Assembly (NCBI GenBank): GCA_964536265.1
Contig: CAZHVV010000005.1
Location: forward strand, 7,414-71,413
Length of the DNA stretch: 64,000 bases
Direction of reading: 5' to 3'
Source: JAPUDS01 sp964536265
GTDB taxonomy: Bacteria > Patescibacteriota > Saccharimonadia > Saccharimonadales > Saccharimonadaceae
Part shown: piece after piece, positions 55,201 through 63,002 of the stretch
How the letters are laid out: the number at the start of each line of letters is the position of its first letter
How positions within the stretch are numbered: the stretch's first letter is position 1
The notes under the pieces: generated by a model
What the model was told of the DNA's origin: nothing
The model's database searches: none
What the model saw: only the letters and a program-made list of their open reading frames with translations
Made by a program: the position numbers and the translations under genes

Positions 55201-56127
55201 TTACTTCTTCCGTTTTTTGCCGCGCGGCTTGGGCGCAGCAACCTGTACTATCTCGGCCTCTATGGCAGCGTCTGCTCGCTTCTGTGCACCTTCGTTTGGT
55301 GTCGCGAGCTGCTCCATCTCATTAACGTCCTTATCAAGGATAATTTTCTGCTGAATAATTGCCGTTAGGCTCTGGACGACTGTGTAAAGCGCGATGGCTC
55401 CTGGTAGATAAATCATAACCATAAATGTCATAACTGGGAAAATCGCCATCATTCGCTGCGACATAATCGCACTAATCTCACTCTGGTCAACTTCTTTACC
55501 TTTGGCTGAATCAGCCATAACGTCACGTAGTTTTTTACCTTCAGTCGGTGTCGGTGAAATCTGTTTCGTCTGTATGTACTGCAACACAGCTGCCAGAATA
55601 GCCAGAACCATAAGTGGCCAATAGATTCCATCGCCACCAATAGCTGTCTTTGACAAATTCACAACACCTAGCAAAGATTCGTTGAATGTGCTTGGATCGG
55701 TGATGATGCTTTGAATTGGGGCAAGCTTTTCTACAAAGTCATACGCAAACCGAGAAATCTGGTCAGGATGCTCTGTCATGATTCGAATAACATTGAAGAG
55801 AGCGATAAAAATCGGTAGCTGCAAGAACAGTGTACCGATACTGCTCATTGGGTTGATGCCCTTCTCGCGGTACAATTCCAGCATCAGCTGGCCTTCAAGC
55901 TGCTTGTCTCCCTTGGCACGAGCTTTGATTTTCTTTAGCTCAGGTTGAATGTCCCGTTGAATTTTTGTCTGGTGGAGCTGCTTTTTAATGAGTGGCCACA
56001 TAGCCAGGCGAACAAGAACCGTAAAGATTATAAGTGCAATACCAAAGTCAGCACCTGGTAGCAGCCCGTAAATGAGAGCGAGCAGGTTGAAAATCGGTTG
56101 CACAATCAACAGGTCAAATATATTCAT
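55201..56127 (-). CDS. yidC: YidC/Oxa1 membrane protein insertase
   Basis: This 308-residue protein has five membrane segments; the conserved hydrophilic loop includes QPELKKIKARAKGD, then YREKGINPMSS, and later YLPGAIALYTVVQSL. The tail is basic and ends KPRGKKRKK, which may bind ribosomes. It lacks the large periplasmic domain of Gram-negative YidC, in line with a single-membrane cell. It overlaps rnpA by 4 bases. Confidence 0.95.
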   Translation of the reverse strand: MNIFDLLIVQPIFNLLALIYGLLPGADFGIALIIFTVLVRLAMWPLIKKQLHQTKIQRDIQPELKKIKARAKGDKQLEGQLMLELYREKGINPMSSIGTLFLQLPIFIALFNVIRIMTEHPDQISRFAYDFVEKLAPIQSIITDPSTFNESLLGVVNLSKTAIGGDGIYWPLMVLAILAAVLQYIQTKQISPTPTEGKKLRDVMADSAKGKEVDQSEISAIMSQRMMAIFPVMTFMVMIYLPGAIALYTVVQSLTAIIQQKIILDKDVNEMEQLATPNEGAQKRADAAIEAEIVQVAAPKPRGKKRKK

Positions 56128-56507
56128 AGACTGTCTTTCAGTATAACAGATTGAGAATTGGGTTGATATAGGCCAGATTGTTTTAGAACATCAACGACTT
56201 GTGATTCGACTTCGGCAGCCGGTACTATGCCTAAATCTGCCGAAAAAACAGTTATAGCGAAATCCTTCTTGATTGGAATTGCACCCCAGTGTCGCCTCAG
56301 TACCTCATAGATTCGGCGGCGAATCCGGTTACGTTTCACTGCCGACTTCACGACCTTCTTGCTCACAACCACAACAGCACGGCTCTCTTCACGCCGCTCA
56401 TTGCTAACATAGCGCAAACCAAGCGTTCGATTACGAACAGTTTTACCATTACGATGAAGGTAATTGAGGCTTCCATGACCATGAAAGCGATAACTTTGTG
56501 CTAACAT
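56124..56507 (-). CDS. rnpA: ribonuclease P protein component
   Basis: 127 residues from ATG 56507, chosen because AGGGAG lies just upstream and homology starts there. KRNRIRRRIYEVLR carries the RNR signature that contacts the RNase P RNA. It processes tRNA 5' ends. It lies between rpmH and yidC as in most bacteria. Confidence 0.93.
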   Translation of the reverse strand: MLAQSYRFHGHGSLNYLHRNGKTVRNRTLGLRYVSNERREESRAVVVVSKKVVKSAVKRNRIRRRIYEVLRRHWGAIPIKKDFAITVFSADLGIVPAAEVESQVVDVLKQSGLYQPNSQSVILKDSL

Positions 56508-56594
56508 ACTCCCTCTAGCATACCGCAAGACACGCTCAACGAAAAACCAACGCGCCACTTTGGGTGCGTTGGAATATCTATCAACCGTTTGTAC

Positions 56595-56732
56595 TTAAAC
56601 GCTGATTTTTTTGCGGCCCTTGAGGCGGCGTGTCTTCAAAACCTGCTGACCAGACTTGGTTGCCATGCGGGCACGGAAACCGTGTACGCGGGCGCGGTGG
56701 CGGGTTTTTGGTTGGAATGTTCTCTTTGGCAT
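56595..56732 (-). CDS. rpmH: 50S ribosomal protein L34
   Basis: The protein is 45 residues and begins MPKRTFQPKTRHRARVHGF, with RMATKSGQQVLKTRR following and ending GRKKISV, which is L34 throughout. It is the first gene leftward from the origin. Confidence 0.96.
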   Translation of the reverse strand: MPKRTFQPKTRHRARVHGFRARMATKSGQQVLKTRRLKGRKKISV

Positions 56733-56766
56733 ATGTCTACTAGCCTACCAAAAAAACACGTTTTCC

Positions 56767-56782
56767 TCAAGTCTAGACTTGA
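56767..56782. promoter_or_regulatory. 16-bp perfect palindrome upstream of rpmH
   Basis: TCAAGTCTAGACTTGA is its own reverse complement. On the minus strand its end supplies TTGA of a possible -35 box (TTGAGG), with TAGGCT 17 bases on and rpmH just beyond. It could be an operator. Confidence 0.45.
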
Positions 56783-56814
56783 TTTTGCGTAACATTCATA
56801 CCTTAGTATAAAAA

Positions 56815-56931
56815 CTATCCACATTTGTTGCTCCTTTTTCCACAGAAATTACAGGGGTCGCTCATAACTGTGTACAACTTTGAACTATTTGTGTCCGTCA
56901 TCACTCATAACAAACCTATGGTTGTGGAAAA
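56815..56931. other. DnaA-box cluster upstream of dnaA (probable oriC part)
   Basis: CTATCCACA (56815-56823), TTTTCCACA (56836-56844) and TGTGGAAAA (56923-56931, reverse) each differ by one base from TTATCCACA. Gene direction flips here: rpmH leftward, dnaA rightward. Confidence 0.6.
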
Positions 56932-56951
56932 CTACCTGTCTACGCTATAGT
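56922..56951 (+). promoter_or_regulatory. dnaA promoter overlapping a DnaA-like box
   Basis: TTGTGG (56922-56927), 18-base spacer, TATAGT (56946-56951). The -35 box lies within the reverse DnaA-like box, suggesting that DnaA represses its own gene. Confidence 0.4.
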
Positions 56952-57003
56952 TATAGGGAATAGAAACGCGGGTGGTGTGAAAAAGAGGGGTAAACGAATC
57001 GTT

Positions 57004-58365
57004 ATGAATCAGGCAATCTGGCAGGCCGTGCTAGGTGAGATTGAGACTACCGTATCACACGCGGTCTTCGTCACGTGGTTCAAACCAACCGAACTTGTCT
57101 TGCATGACGATGGTGATTTCTCAATTGCTGTTGCCAATGTCTTTGCGAAGCAGCAGTTCGAGTCGAAGTTTAACTCTCAAATATTAGCTTCATTGCAGAC
57201 AAATGGTGTAAATGTCACGAAGATTGACTACGTTATTCGTAGTGATAAACCCAGGAAGTCAAAGCTTTCATCCCCCTCACCTCTTGCCGAAGCCGTTGCG
57301 GCACACCAAGTAACTCGTGTAGATACGTCTATACAGCAACCCAAAAATGGATCTGGTTTAAACCCTCGGTATACGTTCGACACATTTGTCGTTGGTTCAA
57401 GTAACGACCTCGCATACGCTGCATGTCAGGCTGTTGCAAAGTCTCCTGGTGAAAAATATAACCCAATCTTTATTTATGGAGGCGCAGGGTTAGGTAAAAC
57501 ACACCTTATACAGGCTGTTGGTAACGAGATTCAGCGTCTCACCCCTGAATTACGTGTGTTATATATCAGTTCAGAAACATTTGTGAATGAGTTTTTGGAT
57601 GCAATCCGCTTCAAAAAACGTGGTTTTTCCGACAAATATCGCAATATAGACGTGTTGGTTGTTGATGATGTCCAATTTATTGCTGGCAAAGAAAAGACTC
57701 AGGAAGAGTTCTTTCATACCTTCAATGCCCTTCATCAAGCAAATAAACAGATTATTATCAGTTCTGACAAGTCACCTAAAAGTATTCCGACCCTAACAGA
57801 CCGTTTACGTAGCCGTTTCGAGTGGGGTATGAGTATTGATATTCAAATGCCGGACTTTGAGACGCGTTGTGCCATTCTACAAACTAAAGCGGCTCTGAGT
57901 GGTGTTGAGCTTGAACAGGATACTGTTGAATACTTAGCGAAGAATATCAAAACGAATATTCGTGAACTTGAAGGCGCTCTCAACCAACTTCTGGCATTTT
58001 GTGAGATGCGTGGCGCGACACCAGATGTCGAAACAGCCATCGGGCTCCTTGGAAATATTCGTCAAACTCGCCCACACCACCTTACTCCCAGGCAAATTAT
58101 CGACAAAACAGCTCGTTATTTCAGGCTAGAGACAACCACTATAGTGAGTGCAGCCCGTGACAAACATATTGTCGTACCCCGTCAAATTGCCATGTATTTA
58201 CTACGTAGTGAGCTTCATCTCAGCTTCCCGCGCATTTCTACTGAACTTGGGCGTAAGGATCACACCACTGCTATCCACTCGGTTGAGAAAATTGAGCGTG
58301 CTATCAAGCTTGATTTCATGATACGCGAACAAGTTGCTGACATTCGGGAGAAATTATATGAATAA
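57004..58365 (+). CDS. dnaA: chromosomal replication initiator DnaA
   Basis: 453 residues from ATG 57004, where homology starts (IWQAVLGEIE); a GTG at 56977 would add nine residues. Domain I is at the N-terminus; the AAA+ domain has GGAGLGKTH (about 159-167) and VDDVQF; the C-terminal domain IV has LGRKDHTTAIHSVEKIE, the DNA-binding motif. It opens the origin. A short domain II linker (about 85-110) is in line with a small genome. Confidence 0.97.
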   Translation: MNQAIWQAVLGEIETTVSHAVFVTWFKPTELVLHDDGDFSIAVANVFAKQQFESKFNSQILASLQTNGVNVTKIDYVIRSDKPRKSKLSSPSPLAEAVAAHQVTRVDTSIQQPKNGSGLNPRYTFDTFVVGSSNDLAYAACQAVAKSPGEKYNPIFIYGGAGLGKTHLIQAVGNEIQRLTPELRVLYISSETFVNEFLDAIRFKKRGFSDKYRNIDVLVVDDVQFIAGKEKTQEEFFHTFNALHQANKQIIISSDKSPKSIPTLTDRLRSRFEWGMSIDIQMPDFETRCAILQTKAALSGVELEQDTVEYLAKNIKTNIRELEGALNQLLAFCEMRGATPDVETAIGLLGNIRQTRPHHLTPRQIIDKTARYFRLETTTIVSAARDKHIVVPRQIAMYLLRSELHLSFPRISTELGRKDHTTAIHSVEKIERAIKLDFMIREQVADIREKLYE

Positions 58366-58574
58366 TATGTGTGGAAAAAATGTGCTCAACAGACAGTATA
58401 ACTCTGTGGATGAGTGTGCACAGCTTGTAAACAATTTTGTTATTCAGGCATATAAAGTATGGGTTGTACCCACTTTTGTTATTCTATCCACTATCTTCTA
58501 CTCAACTAACCAACCTGTTTTTCCACTCCGATTATCGCTAAAAATAACAGATGTAGGTACATAGATTATGCACA
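58366..58574. other. DnaA boxes between dnaA and dnaN (probable oriC part)
   Basis: TTATGCACA (58566-58574) matches the TTATNCACA consensus exactly. TGTGGATGA (58405-58413) and TGTGGAAAA (58370-58378) are reverse one-mismatch boxes. The 265-bp gap holds no convincing gene and is AT-rich. Confidence 0.6.
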
Positions 58575-58630
58575 GTTTCCACACCCCCTACTATTACTGC
58601 TACTAATTATATAAGAAAGGAATAGTCACA

Positions 58631-59722
58631 GTGAATATAACCGTCACACAAGAAAACCTTAACCGAGCACTCGCGGCAGTTAGTCGTGTTGCAAGCACAA
58701 AAACATCCTTACCTATTTTGTCTAATATCTTACTTAAAACTGAAAATAACCGTCTTCTACTTGCTGCAACAAATCTGGAAATTGCATCGACATACTATGT
58801 GGGCGCAAAAGTTAGTAAAGAAGGTACATTGACTATCCCCGCCCGACTTGTGAGTGAATTTATAGCAAATCTACCAAAAGGAAACGTTGAACTGAAAGTT
58901 GATGGTACAAAACTTGATGTAATCTCTGGTCATTACCACTCAACTATTAATGGGATTATGTCCGATGATTTTCCTGCTCTTCCAACCATTGAGCCGACTG
59001 CGACATTGCTCCTCCCAACAAACCTATTGAAACAAACCATAGCGCAAACAGTTATCACCGCTTCTCACGACGATACCCGCCCAGTATTAACTGGTGTACT
59101 GTGTCATACTCTCGACGGAAATTTATATATGGCTGCAACAGATGGGTATCGCCTCGCAGAACGCAGAGTTATAGCAACAAAAGAAACAATCAAGGCTCTG
59201 ATTCCTGCCTCTACCCTTCAAGAAATTGCGCGCGCAATCCCGGATGATTGTGACGAAGTTGAGTTACTCTTTGACGATTCGCAAGTACGCTTCAAAATGG
59301 GTGACGTCGAGATTACGAGTCGTTTGATTGAAGGAAATTTCCCTGACTACCGACAACTGCTCCCAAAAGAAACAGAGGTTAAGGCGACAACAAGCGCCGC
59401 AGAACTAACACGTATCACAAAAATTGCTAGTTTGTTTGCGCGCGAAAGCGGTGGAAGTGTGACGTTACATACCGACCCAATGAAAAAGAATATATCTATC
59501 CACTCAGTTGCATCGCAATTAGGTGAAAATACATCAGAAACAGACGCAGATGTGAACAACGAAGGTTCAGTCACACTCAACTCACGCTATCTGCTTGAAG
59601 CCCTCGGGTGTATTGAAAGTGAACAGCTCTTCTTTGGCTTTAGTGGCAAGCTTGCGCCATGTGTACTCCGACCGATTGACGATGATAGTTATCAACACAT
59701 CGTCATGCCCCTCAAGAGTTAG
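58631..59722 (+). CDS. dnaN: DNA polymerase III beta subunit (sliding clamp)
   Basis: 363 residues from GTG 58631, with AGAAAGGA upstream. It has the three-fold clamp layout: VTQENLNRALAAVSRV at the start, TDGYRLAERRV in the second domain, and HIVMPLKS at the end (usually VMPMRL). It forms the ring that holds polymerase on DNA. Confidence 0.97.
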   Translation: MNITVTQENLNRALAAVSRVASTKTSLPILSNILLKTENNRLLLAATNLEIASTYYVGAKVSKEGTLTIPARLVSEFIANLPKGNVELKVDGTKLDVISGHYHSTINGIMSDDFPALPTIEPTATLLLPTNLLKQTIAQTVITASHDDTRPVLTGVLCHTLDGNLYMAATDGYRLAERRVIATKETIKALIPASTLQEIARAIPDDCDEVELLFDDSQVRFKMGDVEITSRLIEGNFPDYRQLLPKETEVKATTSAAELTRITKIASLFARESGGSVTLHTDPMKKNISIHSVASQLGENTSETDADVNNEGSVTLNSRYLLEALGCIESEQLFFGFSGKLAPCVLRPIDDDSYQHIVMPLKS

Positions 59723-59732
59723 TAAATAAAGG

Positions 59733-59738
59733 TATACT
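59733..59738 (+). promoter_or_regulatory. -10 box for recF
   Basis: TATACT 6 bases before the recF GTG at 59745; no good -35 box. It would give a leaderless transcript starting at the GTG. Confidence 0.4.
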
Positions 59739-59744
59739 TGAGAA

Positions 59745-60800
59745 GTGATTATTTCCAATCTGTTGTTGCAGAATTTCCGTTCGTATGAGGAGCGTCAATT
59801 TTCGTTTACCGATGGTGTAACAATGATTGTTGGGCCGAATGGTGTTGGAAAGACAAACGTCCTCGAGTCAATATACACACTACTACAAGGCAAATCGTTT
59901 CGTGACGGTGACGAACAGTTATTACACTACAACACTGAATGGTGGAAGGTTGTTGGTACGCTTGATAGTGTGGAGCGAGAGGTACGATATATGCCTTTAC
60001 AACCCTCACCGAAACAACTTATTGTCAACAGGACAGCGAAAGGACGTTTTACCTACAAATCGCAATTACCAGTTGTGTTGTTTGAACCAGATGATTTACA
60101 GATGATTCATGGTTCACCGAGTGCGCGCCGTGCATACCTCGACACTCTTCTTTGCAAACTTGACCCGTCATACCGGCTAGTGATGAATAAATATGAACGA
60201 GCCCTTCTTCAGCGCAATAACCTGCTCAAAAAAGGTCTTTCGTTTGCTCAATTACACGATGCTGTATTTGTGTGGGATATCGCTATGGCAGAATATGGAG
60301 CTGAGATGATAAAGAGGCGGAGCAAACTTAGCGACCAACTCAATGAGCATTTGAGTGATATATACTCGCATATCGCAGATGCTAGCGAAACACTCAGCGC
60401 GCTGTATCAGCCGTCTGTGACACGCAACACACAACTTGCGACCCAGCTTGCCCATACGCTAGAAAAAGACGTCCTGCGCGGTTTCACGGGTGTAGGACCA
60501 CACAGGGATGACGTCGAACTCCTGCTCAATAGTAAATCTGCCAAACAAACTGCTTCACGCGGTGAGATTCGTAGTATAGTACTCGCCCTCAAACAAGCAG
60601 AATTTCAATTATTAAAAGACACTTTGGGTGATGCACCGATATTCCTGCTCGATGATGTGTTTTCTGAACTTGATGAAACCCGGCAAAAAGCCCTCATTAC
60701 ACAAACGAAAGATACTCAAAAAATTATTACTACCACTCACTTACCTCGAACCATGAAACGTGCCGTCGAAACACTTATTGAGATTACTCGTCCCCAATAA
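59745..60800 (+). CDS. recF: DNA replication/repair protein RecF
   Basis: The 351-residue protein has GPNGVGKTNVLESIYTL (P-loop at about 29-36), a GVGPHRDDVE motif, and the C-terminal ATPase part SRGEIRSIVLALKQAEF then LLDDVFSELDE. It loads RecA at gaps. Its end overlaps by 17 bases the end of the next gene on the other strand. Confidence 0.95.
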   Translation: MIISNLLLQNFRSYEERQFSFTDGVTMIVGPNGVGKTNVLESIYTLLQGKSFRDGDEQLLHYNTEWWKVVGTLDSVEREVRYMPLQPSPKQLIVNRTAKGRFTYKSQLPVVLFEPDDLQMIHGSPSARRAYLDTLLCKLDPSYRLVMNKYERALLQRNNLLKKGLSFAQLHDAVFVWDIAMAEYGAEMIKRRSKLSDQLNEHLSDIYSHIADASETLSALYQPSVTRNTQLATQLAHTLEKDVLRGFTGVGPHRDDVELLLNSKSAKQTASRGEIRSIVLALKQAEFQLLKDTLGDAPIFLLDDVFSELDETRQKALITQTKDTQKIITTTHLPRTMKRAVETLIEITRPQ

Positions 60801-61458
60801 TTCCTTGATTGACATCATTTATGATTTCGCGAGGTATATTTGGGTATTTTTTGTACGTAAAGTATAGGTCTGGGTCTGCAGCAATTTTCCATGTACCATT
60901 TACTTTTTGCAGAATAACATAGTAGACATCAACGCTTCCACCGGCCTCAATGTTTGTTGGGAGAAGTGAGGTGGCATACCACTCACTATTCCCATACAAA
61001 TTACCTCTATTGATACTATATCCTGCCGCTGCTGGGTATGACGCCGTTATGACTCTGTGTATCGCTGACATGTCTTTGTCTAATAGTTCGTTTAGATAGG
61101 TGTCTGAATAGTCGGGACGAACTGTAAAGGATGTACTGTTTTTATTGACGTCGATTTGTATTGCGTCAGTGGCAATATTCTCACCGCTTGGAAGTATGTA
61201 ATACACCCCGTCAAATAACCGAACTGTTCCAGTACTGTTTAGTGTTATCTCAGATAGATCGACATCGCAATTTTCCTCACACTCAGAACTATCTTGGTTG
61301 CTTACAATGATTGATTTTACATTGGAGGAAAATGTAAATGTTACCGTTCTTTTAAGGACATATTCACGAAAGAGAGTATAGCCAACAATCGACACAATAA
61401 TAACACCAAGACTAATTAGTGCAATAACCACATTTTTACGTGTTAGAAAACGATTCAC
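60784..61458 (-). CDS. single-pass membrane protein, unknown
   Basis: The 224-residue protein has a basic N-terminus, one membrane helix (about 11-29) and an outside part. SECEENC gives a possible disulfide. The C-terminal portion (YVILQKVNGTWKIAADPDLYFT) looks like an NTF2/DUF-type fold. It is coupled to the upstream gene by a 4-base overlap; the two probably work together. The function is unknown. Confidence 0.55.
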   Translation of the reverse strand: MNRFLTRKNVVIALISLGVIIVSIVGYTLFREYVLKRTVTFTFSSNVKSIIVSNQDSSECEENCDVDLSEITLNSTGTVRLFDGVYYILPSGENIATDAIQIDVNKNSTSFTVRPDYSDTYLNELLDKDMSAIHRVITASYPAAAGYSINRGNLYGNSEWYATSLLPTNIEAGGSVDVYYVILQKVNGTWKIAADPDLYFTYKKYPNIPREIINDVNQGIIGDE

Positions 61459-62987
61459 TGGTTACCCCCTTCGGTCTTTATGAACGGATTCGTGAAACCG
61501 CGAAAGACAATTGTATATTCTCCAGCATCAAACCCAAGTTCGTCGATTTTCTGAACCGCTGCATTTCGAGCGCCCTCCGACCCACTTATATCGAGTACAA
61601 CCGCCGAATCTTTATCGAAATGGTAGCCGATTGAAAAGGTTATACCATCATACGGTAGAAACCGCAGAATAGAAGTATCTTGTACTGAGGCAGCACTAGC
61701 TGCATCGCGACTAAGATCAATACTATAGCCACTCGGATCAACACGGTCGTAATTATCGGATTTATTTGGGAAGGCAGTTATATACACTTTGTCACCGACG
61801 ATTGCAGAGATATCAGTTATTCGCAGCAGGCTATTGTCGAGTATGCTATAGGCTTCTTTGCTGGATATATTTGCCATGTAAACACCACCAATCCCTAGTT
61901 GGTAAACGAAGGAATTATTATCACGCCAAACCACAGAACTACCCGCAAGATTCTGAGCCCTTGTCTCAAATATTTTCTCGCCTGTTTTTGTACTATATGT
62001 TGCTATGGTATCCTCCGCTATTACTGCTATCACCGAACCATCGGGAGAAAACGATACATTAGAGATGTCACTGCGAGTCCCAAACGGTATAGTACGAATA
62101 GTCGTAAAAGACGTGTCGTATAAGGTAAGCACAGATGGGTTAGTCGTTCGCTCTTCATCACCCTCAGCTCGTGATGCGTAGTTGTTGCCAGATAACACAG
62201 CGAAATATTGGTCGTTACCACTCAGAATAGGCACTCCATTGTTTGTGGCATAGGTAACAGTGTCAGGAAGTGTTAGTTCTGTTATGCCGTTTGCAGAGAC
62301 GGCTAGTGCTGTAGAAGAGCTGCCAGCCCTGAAGACATAGAGAGTGTTGCTACCATGTACAACTCGAGATGAATCGATATCGTTGAGTTCCCCAATTGTA
62401 GAAAATTGCCCGGAGTTGCTGTCGTAGAGGAGCACTTTTTGTGATACGGACGTGACTTCTGTTGGTTCTTTATACTCAACAAATAGTATCCTACCTTTGT
62501 CTATGGTTTGGGTCGTTACCAACTTGGCTAACGGTATGGTTGAAGACGATGTCGTCGAGTATACTGCCCCATCGGGATCGTACGTCATGAAGCCATCACC
62601 TATAGGTAGTATGTATTGGCTACTCGTAGCAGTGACTGTTGATGGAATATATTTTTTTGATTTTGCCTCAACAACTGTTGTTTGCAAAAATCCATTTACC
62701 TGAACGTTTGCGACATAACTTGTGTTATTCGAGAGTGATACCTGCACCATATAAGTTCCGCGTTGTGTAATAACAGAAGAGCTGGCAGAATTCGAAACAA
62801 CATTGCAGTTATCGCTCATGCAATACGAAAACGAGCTGAATGCAGTACCCTCTAGAGCCTTGATCACAATGCGCCCATGAGTCACAAAATACACTATTCC
62901 CCAGATTAAACCAGCAGTTACGGCTATAGCCACAAGAATGATGAGTATTCGCTGAATTGTACGTGCCGATATATTGAGCGGAAGCAT
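61455..62987 (-). CDS. membrane-anchored beta-propeller-like protein
   Basis: 510 residues: one membrane helix near the N-terminus (about 13-35), then an outside part with PD40/WD-like strands such as FSPDGSVIAVIAEDTIATYS and MTYDPDGAVYS. The N-terminal outside segment has CMSDNC, like the partner gene's SECEENC. AAGGAG precedes the start. It and the downstream gene appear to be a two-gene operon; the ligand is unknown. Confidence 0.6.
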   Translation of the reverse strand: MLPLNISARTIQRILIILVAIAVTAGLIWGIVYFVTHGRIVIKALEGTAFSSFSYCMSDNCNVVSNSASSSVITQRGTYMVQVSLSNNTSYVANVQVNGFLQTTVVEAKSKKYIPSTVTATSSQYILPIGDGFMTYDPDGAVYSTTSSSTIPLAKLVTTQTIDKGRILFVEYKEPTEVTSVSQKVLLYDSNSGQFSTIGELNDIDSSRVVHGSNTLYVFRAGSSSTALAVSANGITELTLPDTVTYATNNGVPILSGNDQYFAVLSGNNYASRAEGDEERTTNPSVLTLYDTSFTTIRTIPFGTRSDISNVSFSPDGSVIAVIAEDTIATYSTKTGEKIFETRAQNLAGSSVVWRDNNSFVYQLGIGGVYMANISSKEAYSILDNSLLRITDISAIVGDKVYITAFPNKSDNYDRVDPSGYSIDLSRDAASAASVQDTSILRFLPYDGITFSIGYHFDKDSAVVLDISGSEGARNAAVQKIDELGFDAGEYTIVFRGFTNPFIKTEGGNQ

Positions 62988-63002
62988 TACATTCTCCTTA
63001 TA

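Noticed and set aside
56977..57003. GTG start of dnaA nine codons upstream
   Set aside because: The added residues are basic and do not match the family; homology starts at ATG 57004.
58334..58564. Short rightward reading frame between dnaA and dnaN
   Set aside because: It overlaps the end of dnaA, has no ribosome-binding site, contains the DnaA boxes and shows no protein-like pattern.
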